Assembly: GCA_003427395.1 (NCBI GenBank)
Contig: BFEA01000421.1
Span: forward strand, 1,117,374 to 1,160,772
DNA: 43,399 nt
Direction of reading: 5' to 3'
Source of the DNA: Chara braunii
Taxonomy: Eukaryota; Streptophyta; Charophyceae; Charales; Characeae
Every line of letters starts with the position of its first letter. The first letter of the stretch is position 1. Made by a program: the position numbers and the translations under genes. The notes beneath the pieces are model-generated. The model did no database searches. It worked only from the letters and a program-made list of their open reading frames with translations, and was not told the DNA's origin. This document shows positions 32,095 through 41,124 of this stretch, piece by piece.

Positions 32095-32175
32095 TTTTGG
32101 GCACCTCTGTACCTCGAGTAGAATTTAATAATGTGCCCAGGGTCACCGCAGAACACACACCCGTACTTGTCCACC
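32095..32175 (-). pseudogene. Element C Gag zinc knuckle, last ligand lost
   Basis: On the minus strand the frame reads DKYGCVFCGDPGHIIKFYS. This is a CCHC knuckle (C-x2-C-x4-H-x4-C) with the final cysteine replaced by tyrosine (TAC). A G-to-A change in TGC would produce it. The knuckle would bind genomic RNA in the particle. The 188-residue frame at 32033-32599 is another frame over the same stretch and is not used. Confidence 0.7.
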
Positions 32176-32663
32176 CTGTCCTACTAAACATTTTGCTCAA
32201 TGCCGAGAGTTTCCCAGGGCCGGCCCTCAGGCCGACCAGGGTGCCAAGAACTCCTGGACGTGATCGATCGGAACGCAGACGACTAGACGGGGGACCTTGA
32301 CACCTGCACCCTGCTTGCGGTTTCCATTGTCGCCAACCCCCCGGCCGCCCTGTCCTCGACCACCAGAGGCTTTGGCCTCTTCGTCCTCCTTGCAGCCTCT
32401 CTCCGGCCGCGACAGCAGCATAGGTCCTCCCCTTCCCTGCACAACTGTTTGTATCATCGAGGCCCCACTCTATGTGGTTGTAAGGGGCCTCGTTTGCACC
32501 ACCTCCTCCCTTGTCAGTATAAGATGGTCCTTGGCCTTGACATGGCCAGAAATGGTGCGACCTTTCAACTTTTTGCCCTTGACAAGGTCCTTGTGCCAAA
32601 AAGTGGTAACTGGCATGGACTGGGCAGCAAAAGCAATAAGTTCCCTACTTAACAGATCATAGG

Positions 32664-32945
32664 TCATCCCAAATTGTTGCTTCTTCTCGAAGAAGTGCCC
32701 GTTGTAGTTTGCTCCGGCATCGCGCGGTACAACAATTGGATTAGTTGCGCCTCTGTAACACCATGCTTAGGCACACCGACCAATTCATCCATAGTGGCCT
32801 TAAGCTCGTGGGCGCTCCTCCACTGCCAAGTGTGGATGGTTTGGAGCTTATCAGACGCCTTAATCCCTCTAGTGACGCCTGCAAATCTTTCCCTAAGGGC
32901 TGCGAGGAAATCACTCAGGTGAGTGATCGCAAAATAAGCAATCAT
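32664..32945 (-). pseudogene. Element C Gag core
   Basis: The 93-residue frame has LSDFLAALRERFAGVTRG, KLQTIHTWQWRSAHELKA and LIQLLYRAMPEQ, the typical plan of a retrotransposon Gag core (helical, W/L-rich, F-x-x-x-Y-R-A-like end). It is open across the domain. Upstream, frames between 32946 and 33157 are broken. Confidence 0.7.
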
Positions 32946-33157
32946 ATTTTTTCACAACGGGCAGCACGCGCAAGCGACCTAGCGAAGCTAGTCGCTTCCT
33001 CTCTCGGTGCCTGGAAAGCTATAAGGACATGGTCCTCCTACGGGATATCTTGCAGATGCAGGTAGGACATAACGTTGGCCGCCCAGTTATCACAAACTTC
33101 TCCCTTCTTTCCACTAAAGGGCTTAAGAAATCTAACCTTAACACGCTCACGGCGTGG

Positions 33158-34020
33158 TCACGACTCTTCCGCTTTGGGAACAACAATCTTGGCACCTTCC
33201 ATGGCGCCAGTGCAGAACTTTCGTGTCCCTTCTATCGCATTGTGCAATTCCGTGCTTAGGCGCAACATCAAGTCATGCGCAACATCCTTAAAGCCTAAAC
33301 GTATAGACTCAATATCAAGATTGTGCCCCTTAACATGCTTAACCTGATCCTGTTGGGCCTTCAGCACGACAGTTACGGTCTGGATTAGTGTGTCAAGCTT
33401 TTGGTTAGCTGCCTGTTCAAACAGCTTACCCAGACTCTCCTTTGCAACCCGCAATTCTTTGTCTGCTTTTTCCGCCGCCTCTAATCGTCTTGTCTTTTCC
33501 TTTGCAACGTGCAGCTTCCACTCCAACATCTTTTCTTGCTCCAACGCCTTCTTCTGCAAGGGGTTTTCCTCCGCTTCCAGCTCCTTCTATACCACCTCCC
33601 TCTCCGCCTCCGGAACCAGCAACCTCGCCTTCTGGTCTTCTCCTATCTCCAGTTGGGCTGCCCACTCTCCAATTATTCTCCCCACTTCCTTTGTTTGGGC
33701 TGGGCCGCTGCTACGCTCCCCCTTTTCCTTTGTGACACCCCTTGCCGTTCTCTTTAATGGGGCCTCCTACACTTCTTCCTCTGCTTTTTCTTCTTCTTCT
33801 TCTTCTTCTTCTTCTTCTTCCTTCTCGACTGCTGCTATTTTCTCCTCTTGTTCCTTCAACAGCCGCTTCATTTCCTCCTCCAATTCCCTCTTCTTCGCCG
33901 CCCGCTCCTCCAACAGGGCCAGTTTCTTGGCCTGCTTCACCAACGCTTTCCTCTCCCTTTTCTCTTTCTGTTCACGTAGCATGGTGGCGGCTCTTTCCTC
34001 CTGCTCCGCAATGTACGGGG
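33158..34020 (-). pseudogene. Element C Gag N-terminal coiled-coil region
   Basis: Two open frames (33982-33767 and 33559-33158) are extremely rich in Glu, Lys, Arg and Ala, with heptad-like leucine spacing (EEMKRLLKEQEEKIAAVEKE; KALEQEKMLEWKLHVAKEK), so a long coiled coil is expected. A run of about eleven glutamates comes from a CTT-repeat at 33787-33822. The frame changes between 33765 and 33560. I assign this to Gag by position and by the continuous layout with the Gag core. Confidence 0.65.
33787..33822 (+). repeat. (TTC)n microsatellite inside Gag
   Basis: About eleven TTC/CTT triplets in a row, read as glutamate codons on the minus strand. Confidence 0.9.
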
Positions 34021-34027
34021 TAGTCTG

Positions 34028-34213
34028 TCACCCAGACTTGGTAGTCGTGGCAAAACTAACAGTGCGCCAGAAACCCAGCGGGAAGAAGAGATGGTAAAGG
34101 GCTCCCCACAAGGCGAAGCCCATGAGCAGGGCGTACATGGGATAGTCATCCCTCGTGAGAAATGCACAACTTACTAATAATCCCACTCCTCCCCATGTAG
34201 ACTCACCCAACAC
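34028..34213 (-). pseudogene. Short hydrophobic frame at the 5' end of element C
   Basis: This 61-residue frame starts MLGESTWGGVGLL and includes YALLMGFALWGALYHLFF, a hydrophobic stretch long enough to span a membrane, then FWRTVSFATTTKSG. It is followed after one stop by the coiled-coil Gag frame. It may be the Gag N-terminus or a leader peptide. I do not recognise it as a known domain. Confidence 0.35.
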
Positions 34214-34789
34214 AGACTCTAACCTAAACTACTCTAGGGTTGTCACTACAGGACTTTACTGCTGGTCAGGAGGCATTTAAGGAGATACCTCAAACTCCTC
34301 AGGAATTATTCAACGTCGCAGTCCGAACGACATGATCAGCAAAGCCCTCTCAAGACTTAGACAGCTGGACGTGCAGCCCTCAACTCGGAGTTTGGGCCTA
34401 CCACGCCACATTGAGCAGCCTGCTTTAGGAGTTGGTTTGCTTTCTCAGATGAGATATTTTCTGCTAAATTTTCCATCATGGCTAAACATTGCAGGATCCG
34501 AGGCCGCCTTCATTCTTTGGGTTCGGACAAGCTAGCTTCATACCCTATATGAGATAAATAAAAATGAAGAAGAAACAAGATGGTTTAAAGAAAAAATAGA
34601 AACAAAAACTTGGATCGTAGCCGTAGGAAATGAGGTGGTGTGGTAATTCACTGAGGGAGCCACCATACACTCAGAGGTTTGAACTCCCCACCTGGGAATG
34701 ATGTGCCAAGTCTGCACCAAGTTTATGATGAAAACTTGGGTCCAGGAACTGGACCAAGTGGCCTCTAGCAAATTGCATATAGCGAAATG
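34214..34789. other. Unassigned stretch right of element C
   Basis: The 5' LTR of element C would be expected here. I found no segment matching the LTR-like region at 27665-28240, so it is either lost or too diverged to see. No gene was found. Confidence 0.3.
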
Positions 34790-34905
34790 AATTTGAGCTC
34801 CACTGGAAGCATTGGGGTTCAAACTCCACTGGAAGCAGATGAGTAAAATACTATCAGTTTTGAATTACCTAGGACCGGGTCATTTCAATGATCACATCTC
34901 CAAGT
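34790..34905 (+). mobile_element. tRNA-derived SINE, copy 4, 5' part degraded
   Basis: GGTTCAAACTCCACTGG (B box), AAGCAGATGAGTAAAATAC, TTGAATTACCTAGGACCGGG and CAATGATCACATCTCCAAG match the body of copies 1 and 2. The A box region is not recognisable. It lacks a clear A-rich tail. Confidence 0.7.
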
Positions 34906-35284
34906 CATAGTGGGGGAGGGCAAGGGCAAGGAAAGTGCACAAAAAGGGCCAGTGGGTGCTCCCGTCAGCCAATGGGTTGGGGGTCACTGAAGCTGTTTCA
35001 AATATGTCCTCCTTTTTCGGTTGGGTACTGCACTACGCCAATGGGCTGGGCCATTTGAAGGTCTTCACAGTCAAACCATTATGACTGTTTGGCATTACAC
35101 ACCACTTTGGGCCTGCATCTTCCACAAAAATTGGTAAGGTGCACTCGTTGCTATTCATACTAACAGATGCATCTTATCATTCTCTGAGGGAAGATGCACT
35201 CATACATTTTTCGTTTGGACAGTGGTGTGGCCAGACCCTTTGTTTTTGGTTTGTTGTTTTGTCGTTAAGTGCACACGAATCACT
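34906..35284. other. Unassigned stretch
   Basis: Nothing was supported between SINE copies 4 and 5. Confidence 0.3.
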
Positions 35285-35385
35285 GTAGCAGGTAATTCAT
35301 AAATCCATCCAATTCCCTCTAGATTCGAACACAGGTCTGCATTTGAACAGTTCATGGGTGCACCAACTGAGCTTGGCGCATTGGT
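35285..35385 (-). mobile_element. tRNA-derived SINE, copy 5, 3' truncated
   Basis: On the minus strand, AGCTCAGTTGGTGCACCCAT (A box) and GTGTTCGAATCTAG (B box) with ATGCAGACCT between them match the family head. ATGAATTACCTG follows, and the similarity ends there, so the 3' half of the body is missing. This is the only copy in the opposite orientation. Confidence 0.75.
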
Positions 35386-36705
35386 ATCCTCCTCTATGGC
35401 CCTCGCCGCACTACTCCCGATTTGGAGAAAAAAAGGTCATTTTCTGGATTGCACCATCGCCACGCCAACTCCTGACTTGGAGTTGTCAGAAAGAATTCGG
35501 GAGCAATCAAAAAGTGGCCTCCGAGAACATACCCGAAACCGCTTCGGACTCTCGCCTGTCAAAATGCATTCGGAGGACTGGTTTCGAAACCGCTTCGGAC
35601 TCCCGCCTAAATTACGGGCTCTCTTTCCGCTGAAGTGTCCTTTCTTGCAAATGAATGTTCCCACACTCGCCCTTGAAAGATCAGTGAATTTTTGTAGGAA
35701 GCTAGATAGACGTAGGATTTTGGCGCTCTCAATTCCGCGTGCTGATATTGCTTTTGAATTTTTCAATCTTGAATTAGTTCTAGAACCAGAATGGATATTT
35801 TGGTGCCCTTTTTCTTTTTTGTACCCATGCCATGCATGTAAGCTTTCCCCACTTTCCGCTACGACCCATGCCATCTTCACCCTTCTCCTCTTCGCGCCTT
35901 CCCTTCTTCACTCGTAATTGTTTTCCATCCCCTCTCCCTTTACGCTTCATCCCCACTCCTTCTCGTTTGAATCTTGGTCTCGCTCCGCGCTACTCTTCGT
36001 GCTCTGCTCCTTCCCGCCTTCATCCCATACAGGAACTCCCCACCAATCCCCCTCCCCAGGGTATTCAAAGTCGTGAGGCGATGTCGTGTAAAGAGGATAC
36101 TCCCCACTCTTCGTAATTTGATTAGCTGCGAGGGAACTCACGGGGATCGATATGGCTTTTTTCGAGCAATTAACCCAATCTCTCTCTTCACCCCTCTTAT
36201 CTCCACCCCACTCTTCCCCATCTTTTGTTCCCCTCTTCGCAACTATATATCCCGCAAGAGTGTCCGAACAACTCTCTTTCAACCCATCTGCCAGCTTCTG
36301 GGAAGTCGTGGCTAGATGATGTGCAAGTAGCGAGTCGAAAAGTCCTGACAAGCCGACAACGGTGCATGCAAGGTTGTGCGTCGGGTGGCCGCGACAAACT
36401 ACAGGATTTCGGCAAGTCGATGCAAAAGTTGAGTCGGCAGGGTGACGATCGCAGGTGTTCGGAGGTTGGTACGTGGCGGTCGGGATCGTCAGTACGTGAG
36501 TGAGAAGAATTTGTGTACAAGTGGTTGCATGGCCAGGGGCCATAATCAAAGAGCAAAAGGCCAACGCGCCTTGATTTTTGGATCCTTCTTCCTTTGGTTC
36601 TCAGAAGCTAAGTCCACAGCGAACAGTCGGGTGCTCCCTTTCAAGATTGTTTGTATGACCAAACTTCTCTCTTTCTCTCCTCAATCCTCTTTTTCGATCA
36701 AGCTA

Positions 36706-36708
<3 letters not shown>
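35386..36708. other. Unassigned stretch
   Basis: Two overlapping open frames on opposite strands (35354-35917 plus, 35437-35880 minus) and others at 35947-36564 show no domain. A short near-repeat occurs at 35530-35615 (CCGAAACCGCTTCGGACT and CGAAACCGCTTCGGACTCCC, 47 bp apart). CTATATATCCC at 36242 is TATA-like, without other support. Confidence 0.3.
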
Positions 36709-36792
<84 letters not shown>

Positions 36793-36793
36793 N

Positions 36794-36874
<81 letters not shown>
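36709..36874 (+). repeat. (CT)n microsatellite with one unresolved base
   Basis: An almost pure CT run of about 166 bases with an N at 36793. The N and the length suggest the assembly is not reliable here, and the true length may differ. Ser-Leu and Arg-Glu repeat frames across it are artefacts. A TATATA follows at 36900, about 25 bases after the run. Confidence 0.98.
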
Positions 36875-36878
<4 letters not shown>

Positions 36879-37900
36879 CCCCCCCCTTCCTTTGCTCTTA
36901 TATATCCGATGAATGTCAAAATGACTCGAGATTTCCTTGATCTCGCCCGCCCCTGTTGAATTTAATTGGATCTCACACGAACGAGCATTGTTGAACTCAA
37001 AGGGACTAGTACGCCTGAGGAGATCTTATCGGTTTTCTTTGTTAATATGTCTCTTAACAGTTGAGTCGTGTGTGTGAGATTCGTTGCACGTGCATTGGTT
37101 GGGCTAACGAAGTGAATGCATGCTTGTCGCCCCCTTTGACAAATGATGATTGTCGTTGTGATTGGATCGAACTCATTTTATTTTATTTTTATCAGTTCGC
37201 CGGATGAATGAAAGGCAATTAAACACGTAGCATTGCGACTGTTTACTTTTGTGATTGACGAACTCAAAATTTGTTTTTGCCACGCGGACCGATTGTTCCA
37301 ACCCGACTGGGTGTTGACTCCCCATCCCCATCGCGGCCATTCCCGTATAACGAGGACAGGACACGTGTATGTGAGTGGGACGTACGGGAAGTCATCGCCA
37401 AGATCGGCAGACACTATTATTTTCCACCTGAAACGAGGTGTTCGGGATTTGTAGGCACTGGTTTTGTCATCATCGACCCCTGTACTCGTTATTATTGCCT
37501 TTTAACGAACTGATTGTCATCTCATGGACGACAGTAGCGTCCCACTAGCCCAAGAGTCTATGCATCGATAGTCGCCGCACGGAGCGTTATGGGGAGAGCC
37601 GGACACATGGCGAGGACGAACACAGGGAAAGAGCGACCAGGCTGAGACAATTCACGTCGGATTCCGAACTCTGTAACGAACGGCATCGGGACTTAATTCG
37701 AAAGAGAGATCCCACATGTGTACCCCCGCCTTTCCATTCGAAGAGACGACAAATAGCGCGCATGGAAATGCAAAGATACTTTTCATATTGAATGACATTT
37801 GAAAGTAGCGCGCACTACTTCCTTCCCATGCGAACATGGTCCTTCCTCACTAAAACTGGAATCGCACGGGGGCTTTCAGTTCCATGTGTTGCCCTCATAC
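36875..37900. other. Unassigned stretch
   Basis: No gene supported. Short open frames near 37170-37514 overlap on both strands without a domain. Confidence 0.3.
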
Positions 37901-37904
37901 TCGA

Positions 37905-38030
37905 TATTCCCAAAAATCCTTGGCACACCCCATTTCTTTGTCATTCAGGGCCTATTCTGCACAACTTGTCACTCTGACCAAAGGACAGGACAGGGCATGA
38001 GGTTGAACGTCACAAACGTATCAGCCATCC
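37905..38030 (+). repeat. Dispersed repeat family R, copy 3
   Basis: AAAATCCTTGGCACACCCC at 37913, CACTCTGACCAAAGGACAGG and GCATGAGGTTGAACGTCACA match 21248-21337 in order. The right half seen in copies 1 and 2 is absent. Confidence 0.75.
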
Positions 38031-38309
38031 CTTGCAGAAAGGATGGCACAGGGATCGGTTGGCGTGTTGAAAAGTCGGAGGTAGGCAGAGTGGAAACAAA
38101 AATGCTTGCCTTTGTCCCCAGCAGTGGAGTCTCAAAAAATCTCTTCCAAAGCCTTGGTGCCTACCAGTGGCGTCCAAGCTTGAGACTTGCTTATCAACAC
38201 TTGCATGGTGTTCCATTCAGCCACATGAGCTGGGTCATTTCTCCTTTTGTTCCTCAGTTTGGCCAAAAACAAAGAGAAAACTAACTGCTCTGCAGTCACA
38301 GTTGTCTGT

Positions 38310-38433
38310 TGGTAAGCACCATGAAAACCCGATCATGGGCCTCTCTCCACTCCGCCCGGAATGTGCAAAACGAGAGTGAAGCTTCCACTAGAACACAGAA
38401 AGATACACAGCCATGATTTTTGTCTTTTGTGTT
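38310..38433 (+). repeat. Duplicated unit with truncated GGGCCT-ended TIR element
   Basis: From GGTAAGCACCATGAAAACC at 38311 the sequence matches the segment from 38435, including flanking sequence and the left end GGGCCTCTCTCCACT (38337), then AAAACGAGAGTGAA, CCACTAGAACACAGAAAGA and ATTTTTGTCTTTTGTG. The right TIR is missing. Because flank and element are both duplicated, with a period near 124 bp, this is a local tandem duplication and not a second insertion. Confidence 0.7.
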
Positions 38434-38459
38434 AGGAAGCCCCATGAAAACCGGGTAAT

Positions 38460-38609
38460 GGGCCTCTCTCCACTACTCTCCAAATGCGCAAAACGAGAGT
38501 GAATCTTCCACTAGAACACAGAAAGATACACCATCTTCCACTAGAACACAGAAAGATACACCGCCATGATTTTTTTTGTCTTTTGAGCATGTAGGGAGAA
38601 GTGGAGCCA
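38460..38609. mobile_element. GGGCCT-ended small TIR element
   Basis: The left end GGGCCTCTCTCCACTACTCT pairs with the right end in reverse complement (GGCTCCACTTCTCCCTACAT). The interior shares CTAGAACACAGAAAGATACA and GTCTTTTGAGCATG with the element at 23253, and here the first of these is duplicated (about 38504 and 38536). About 150 bp, no coding capacity. No clear target duplication. Confidence 0.7.
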
Positions 38610-38664
38610 CCCCCAGTGCTAAAAGGGCACATAACCTCATTATACCTTTCTCGGCCTTTTGGCT

Positions 38665-39098
38665 CACACGAGGCCCTGAAAATAGCACAATTGCAAAATG
38701 AGCGGCCAGAAAGAGTCCTTGTAAAAGGAGGACTGGATCTGGCCGCTCATTTTCTGAGATTTTTTTTTTTTTTTAACTACACTATGTTCTTCTCTCAAAT
38801 TCTTTTTGTTTGCCTTTCACTACGTTCCTACCACTACTCCTAAGACTATATAGAGGGGACCCCTGCAAGCATAGGGCCTCGCAAAGGAGGTAAATCATGT
38901 TGCCTCGGCCCCAACAGCGGTAGTCAGAGGTGGGTGGGGCCGCCGGTGGGGGTCTGTGTGTCGTGTGTGGGAGAGAGTTGGCCATAGCCTCTGCCGCTAC
39001 TCTACGAGGGGTGGGGGACGACGAGAAAGGGACCCGCAGCTACTAGCAAAATGCTCGGTATTTTCTGCGATTCTTAGGGACTTGTGTGAGTATACTCT
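38665..39098. mobile_element. Insertion 1 in the U2 copy (about 434 bp)
   Basis: The sequence separates U2 block 1 from block 2. Its ends are CTCACACGAGGCCCT (from 38663) and, in reverse complement, CTCACACAAGTCCCT (ending near 39090), so short inverted ends exist, but 8 bases (TATACTCT) lie between the right end and block 2. A perfect hairpin with 15-bp arms (AAAATGAGCGGCCAG) sits at 38695-38755. CT on both sides of the insertion could be a 2-bp duplication. Type not assigned. Confidence 0.6.
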
Positions 39099-39106
39099 AA
39101 GATCAA

Positions 39107-39597
39107 GGGCCTCGCTGCACTACTCTTGAATCTTGAAAAATCAAGAGTTCATCACCACTGCAATAACTCCTGATGCCACGTCCTCGATTTGTATTCAAGA
39201 GCTGTCAGATTCACTCTCGAAAACGTCGAGAGTGAGTCATCGCTGCACTAACTGTGGAAAACTGCTCTTGGTCCGGCGCTTCAAGAGGTGTCAGAAATGG
39301 CCCATAGGACGAGCTCTTGAAGTTTCCACAGTCCCCGCCTGCAGGAGATTTTTTTTCAAACAAGGTCGATGGGTCCCTTCATGCGGTTCAAAAATTCGAT
39401 AGTTGGCCTCCGATCTCAGTGGACAAATCGTCGCTGCCCTGTCGTGTAGTGTCTGTCCGACAGTCGAGAATGCTCACGAGAGTCGAGAGTCCGGAGTAAG
39501 TGCAGCGACGACAGCACTAGATGCCAATCCAGGAGTCTGACAGCGCTAGACGAACTCTTGAAAATTTTCATGTGTCTAGCGTAGTGCAGCGAGGCCC
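39107..39597. mobile_element. Insertion 2 in the U2 copy: 491-bp TIR element
   Basis: The ends GGGCCTCGCTGCACTAC (39107) and its exact reverse complement (ending 39597) are 17-bp perfect inverted repeats, with further imperfect pairing inside. It is flanked by CAA at 39104-39106 and CAA at 39598-39600, and removing the element with one CAA restores U2 sequence, which fixes the target duplication at 3 bp. The interior contains several GTCGAGAGT/ACTCTCGA and TCTTGAA/TTCAAGA inverted motifs and no coding capacity. The ends resemble those at 23253 and 38460. Confidence 0.9.
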
Positions 39598-39901
39598 CAA
39601 GTGTAGTATCTGATCCGTGGTCCATCGGACCACATGAACGGAAAAACAAGGGCGGGCGCATATAGCCAAAAAACTGTCTGGTCAGGCGGCCATACAGGCT
39701 GGTAATGTGTTCAGTTTTGCAACAATGGGCCTCCGACAAAAAAGAGTGCATCTGCCCAACACAGGTCGCATACTATTCATAGTAATTGATTAATCTTTGA
39801 TGTTTCTCTGGGGAGATGCACTCGGTTTTTTTTTTTTTTTCCGTTTGCGGTGAGGCCCAATACAAGACCTGCGATATGGCAGGACAACGCGTCCCACCAA
39901 C

Positions 39902-40004
39902 GAGCTTACCTCAGTTGGTACACCCATGAACTGTTGAAATACCATACCAAAGTTCGAACCCTAAAGGCCTAGATGAGATGAGTGGAATCAATTTCAAAAT
40001 TTCA
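39902..40004 (+). mobile_element. tRNA-derived SINE, copy 6, left part
   Basis: GAGCTTACCTCAGTTGGTAC (A box), CACCCATGAACTGTTGAAAT and AAGTTCGAACCCT (B box) match the family head, followed by AGATGAGTGGAATCAATTTC. Similarity stops near 40004, where mitochondrial sequence begins. The likely right part is at 42113-42150. Confidence 0.8.
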
Positions 40005-40537
40005 ATCCAATACGCCGATGATTTCGTTGTTCTTCACAAGGCTCGAAGAGTTGTTCAGGGCGCTCAAGGGTTCCTATCACAATGGCTCCAACCCATGGGC
40101 CTGCACTTTGTGCCTGATCAAACTCGCATAGTCACTACGGGAGAAGGATTCCATTTCTTAGCACATGACGTTCTCCACCTTGGCAAAGGCTCAAAGAGTA
40201 GACGCTTCGCGTCTGAATCCCACGGGCTCGTCAGCAGAGTTGCCCCGTCCAAGAAATCACAGGAAACACTTATTTCGCAAACTCGTTTTGTAATACAATC
40301 TCACAAAGGTTCCGCTGTACACCGACTCATTAGTGCTTTGGTTCCGTTGATTTCAGGTTGGGGAATAGTTTTGTACACAATCGTACCAAGCTGCGTCGTA
40401 TTCAATATATCATACAATATTCCGCCATGGCCACACTAGGTCGAAAACTCAAATTGAAGCTAATCCTCCCATTTTGCGCATATCTTGTTCATCAGACATT
40501 GCATGAATCACAGAACCTGCACTCGATTGAAGAGTAA
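40005..40537 (+). pseudogene. Group II intron maturase, C-terminal part, frameshifted
   Basis: The frame from 39978 becomes recognisable near 40005: YADDFVVLHKA (catalytic YADD at 40011-40022) is the RT palm, then FLSQWLQPMGLHFVPDQTR and EGFHFLAHDV of the thumb side, then SRVAPSKKSQETLISQTR and HRLISALVPLISGWG of the maturase domain X. A one-base loss near 40361-40370 shifts the frame; after it RTKLRRIQYIIQYSAMATL runs to a TAA at 40535-40537. Such proteins help splice their host intron. This copy has no N-terminus because it is cut at the SINE junction. Homology to plant mitochondrial maturases is by motif. Confidence 0.85.
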
Positions 40538-40770
40538 AAATATATTGATTTAGATCATTATAAACAAAATAAAATATATAAATGTATCAGTATATAGATT
40601 ATGTCAATATACAAAATCAACAATTTATTCTAGAAAATTCATTCTATAATAAATACATATATTCTCTTAACATAAGTAATTAAATATATTCTGTATTATC
40701 CTAGAATCTAGTTTAGAGTAAAAAAAATACCGTTTTTGGCTTATATGTAGAAAAGAAACCTAAACGCAAA

Positions 40771-40849
40771 GGTACGCCGGGGATAACAGGCTGATGACTC
40801 CCAAGAGCTCATATCGACGGAGTCGTTTGGCACCTCATCATCTTGGGGT
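40771..40849 (+). pseudogene. Mitochondrial large-subunit rRNA fragment (domain V)
   Basis: GGATAACAGGCTGATGACTC, CCAAGAGCTCATATCGACGG and TTTGGCACCTC are the highly conserved peptidyl-transferase region. Immediately after CACCTC (40831-40836) the usual GATGTCGGCTC is missing and ATCATCTTGGGGT follows, an 11-bp deletion between two CTC repeats. Only about 80 bp of rRNA is present. Confidence 0.85.
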
Positions 40850-40986
40850 ACTTACACAGTAATGTGTAGGCGCGAAGTTGAAAATGCCACGGGTTTTTGC
40901 ATTGTAAAATGCAAGTATATCTGCGTGGTCACTTTGATGACGCTGGATGTCACAAAATTCGAAATGCTTTGTTTTTTCTCTCCTCC

Positions 40987-41020
40987 GAACCGTACGTGCA
41001 ACTTTCATTGCATACGGCTC
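40987..41020 (-). ncRNA. Group II intron domain V
   Basis: On the minus strand GAGCCGTATGCAATGAAAG then TTGCACGTACGGTTC forms the 34-nt hairpin of group II intron domain V, with the AGC catalytic triad near its base and a GAAA tetraloop-type cap. It lies on the strand opposite to the maturase fragment, so the two are not from one colinear intron, or the block has been inverted. No exon junction was recognised next to it. Confidence 0.85.
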
Positions 41021-41124
41021 TCCAAGTAAATCTTACAAGGCGGTATTCCCCAATTAAGATTCAGAACTTCGCGTTAGCGCCTTCTCTTCGATCCTTTGAT
41101 AGTTGGTCGGTCGCGTTATCTCAT

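Larger units (their letters stand above)
28241..34213 (-). mobile_element. Ty3/gypsy element C, nearly complete Gag-Pol in antisense, decayed
   Basis: Reading from right to left on the minus strand: a membrane-like N-terminal frame (34213-34028), a charged coiled-coil Gag region, the Gag core, a zinc knuckle, protease, RT, RNase H, integrase and a chromodomain-like tail. About ten frame changes or stops interrupt it. The order is that of a chromovirus, and the tail is related to that of element B (5597-5842). This is the longest element in the window, about 6 kb without LTRs. Open frames on the plus strand across it are shadows. Confidence 0.85.
38642..39640 (+). pseudogene. U2 snRNA pseudogene split by two insertions
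   Basis: Three blocks add up to the 5' half of U2 snRNA. Block 1, 38642-38664, is the canonical U2 5' end (ATACCTTTCTCGGCC, TTTTGGCT). Block 2, 39099-39106, is AAGATCAA. Block 3, from 39598, is CAAGTGTAGTATCTG, which keeps the branch-site pairing sequence GTAGTA, then GTGGTCCATCGGACCAC, a perfect hairpin at the place of U2 stem IIb. Between ATCTG and the hairpin about 21 nucleotides of U2 (one ATCTG-to-ATCTG interval) are missing. U2 base pairs with the intron branch site in the spliceosome. The 3' half (Sm site and stems III and IV) was not recognised after 39640. Upstream I see no plant-type snRNA promoter element. A retroposed or decayed gene copy is likely. Confidence 0.85.

Noticed and set aside
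32033-32599. 188-residue minus-strand frame
   Set aside because: It is an alternative frame over the Gag zinc-knuckle region of element C; the knuckle itself lies in another frame.
36442-36919. Ser-Leu repeat and Arg-Glu repeat proteins
   Set aside because: Both are translations of the CT microsatellite.
39978-40439. Functional group II maturase gene
   Set aside because: It lacks the N-terminal half, has a frameshift, and lies in a nuclear insertion.
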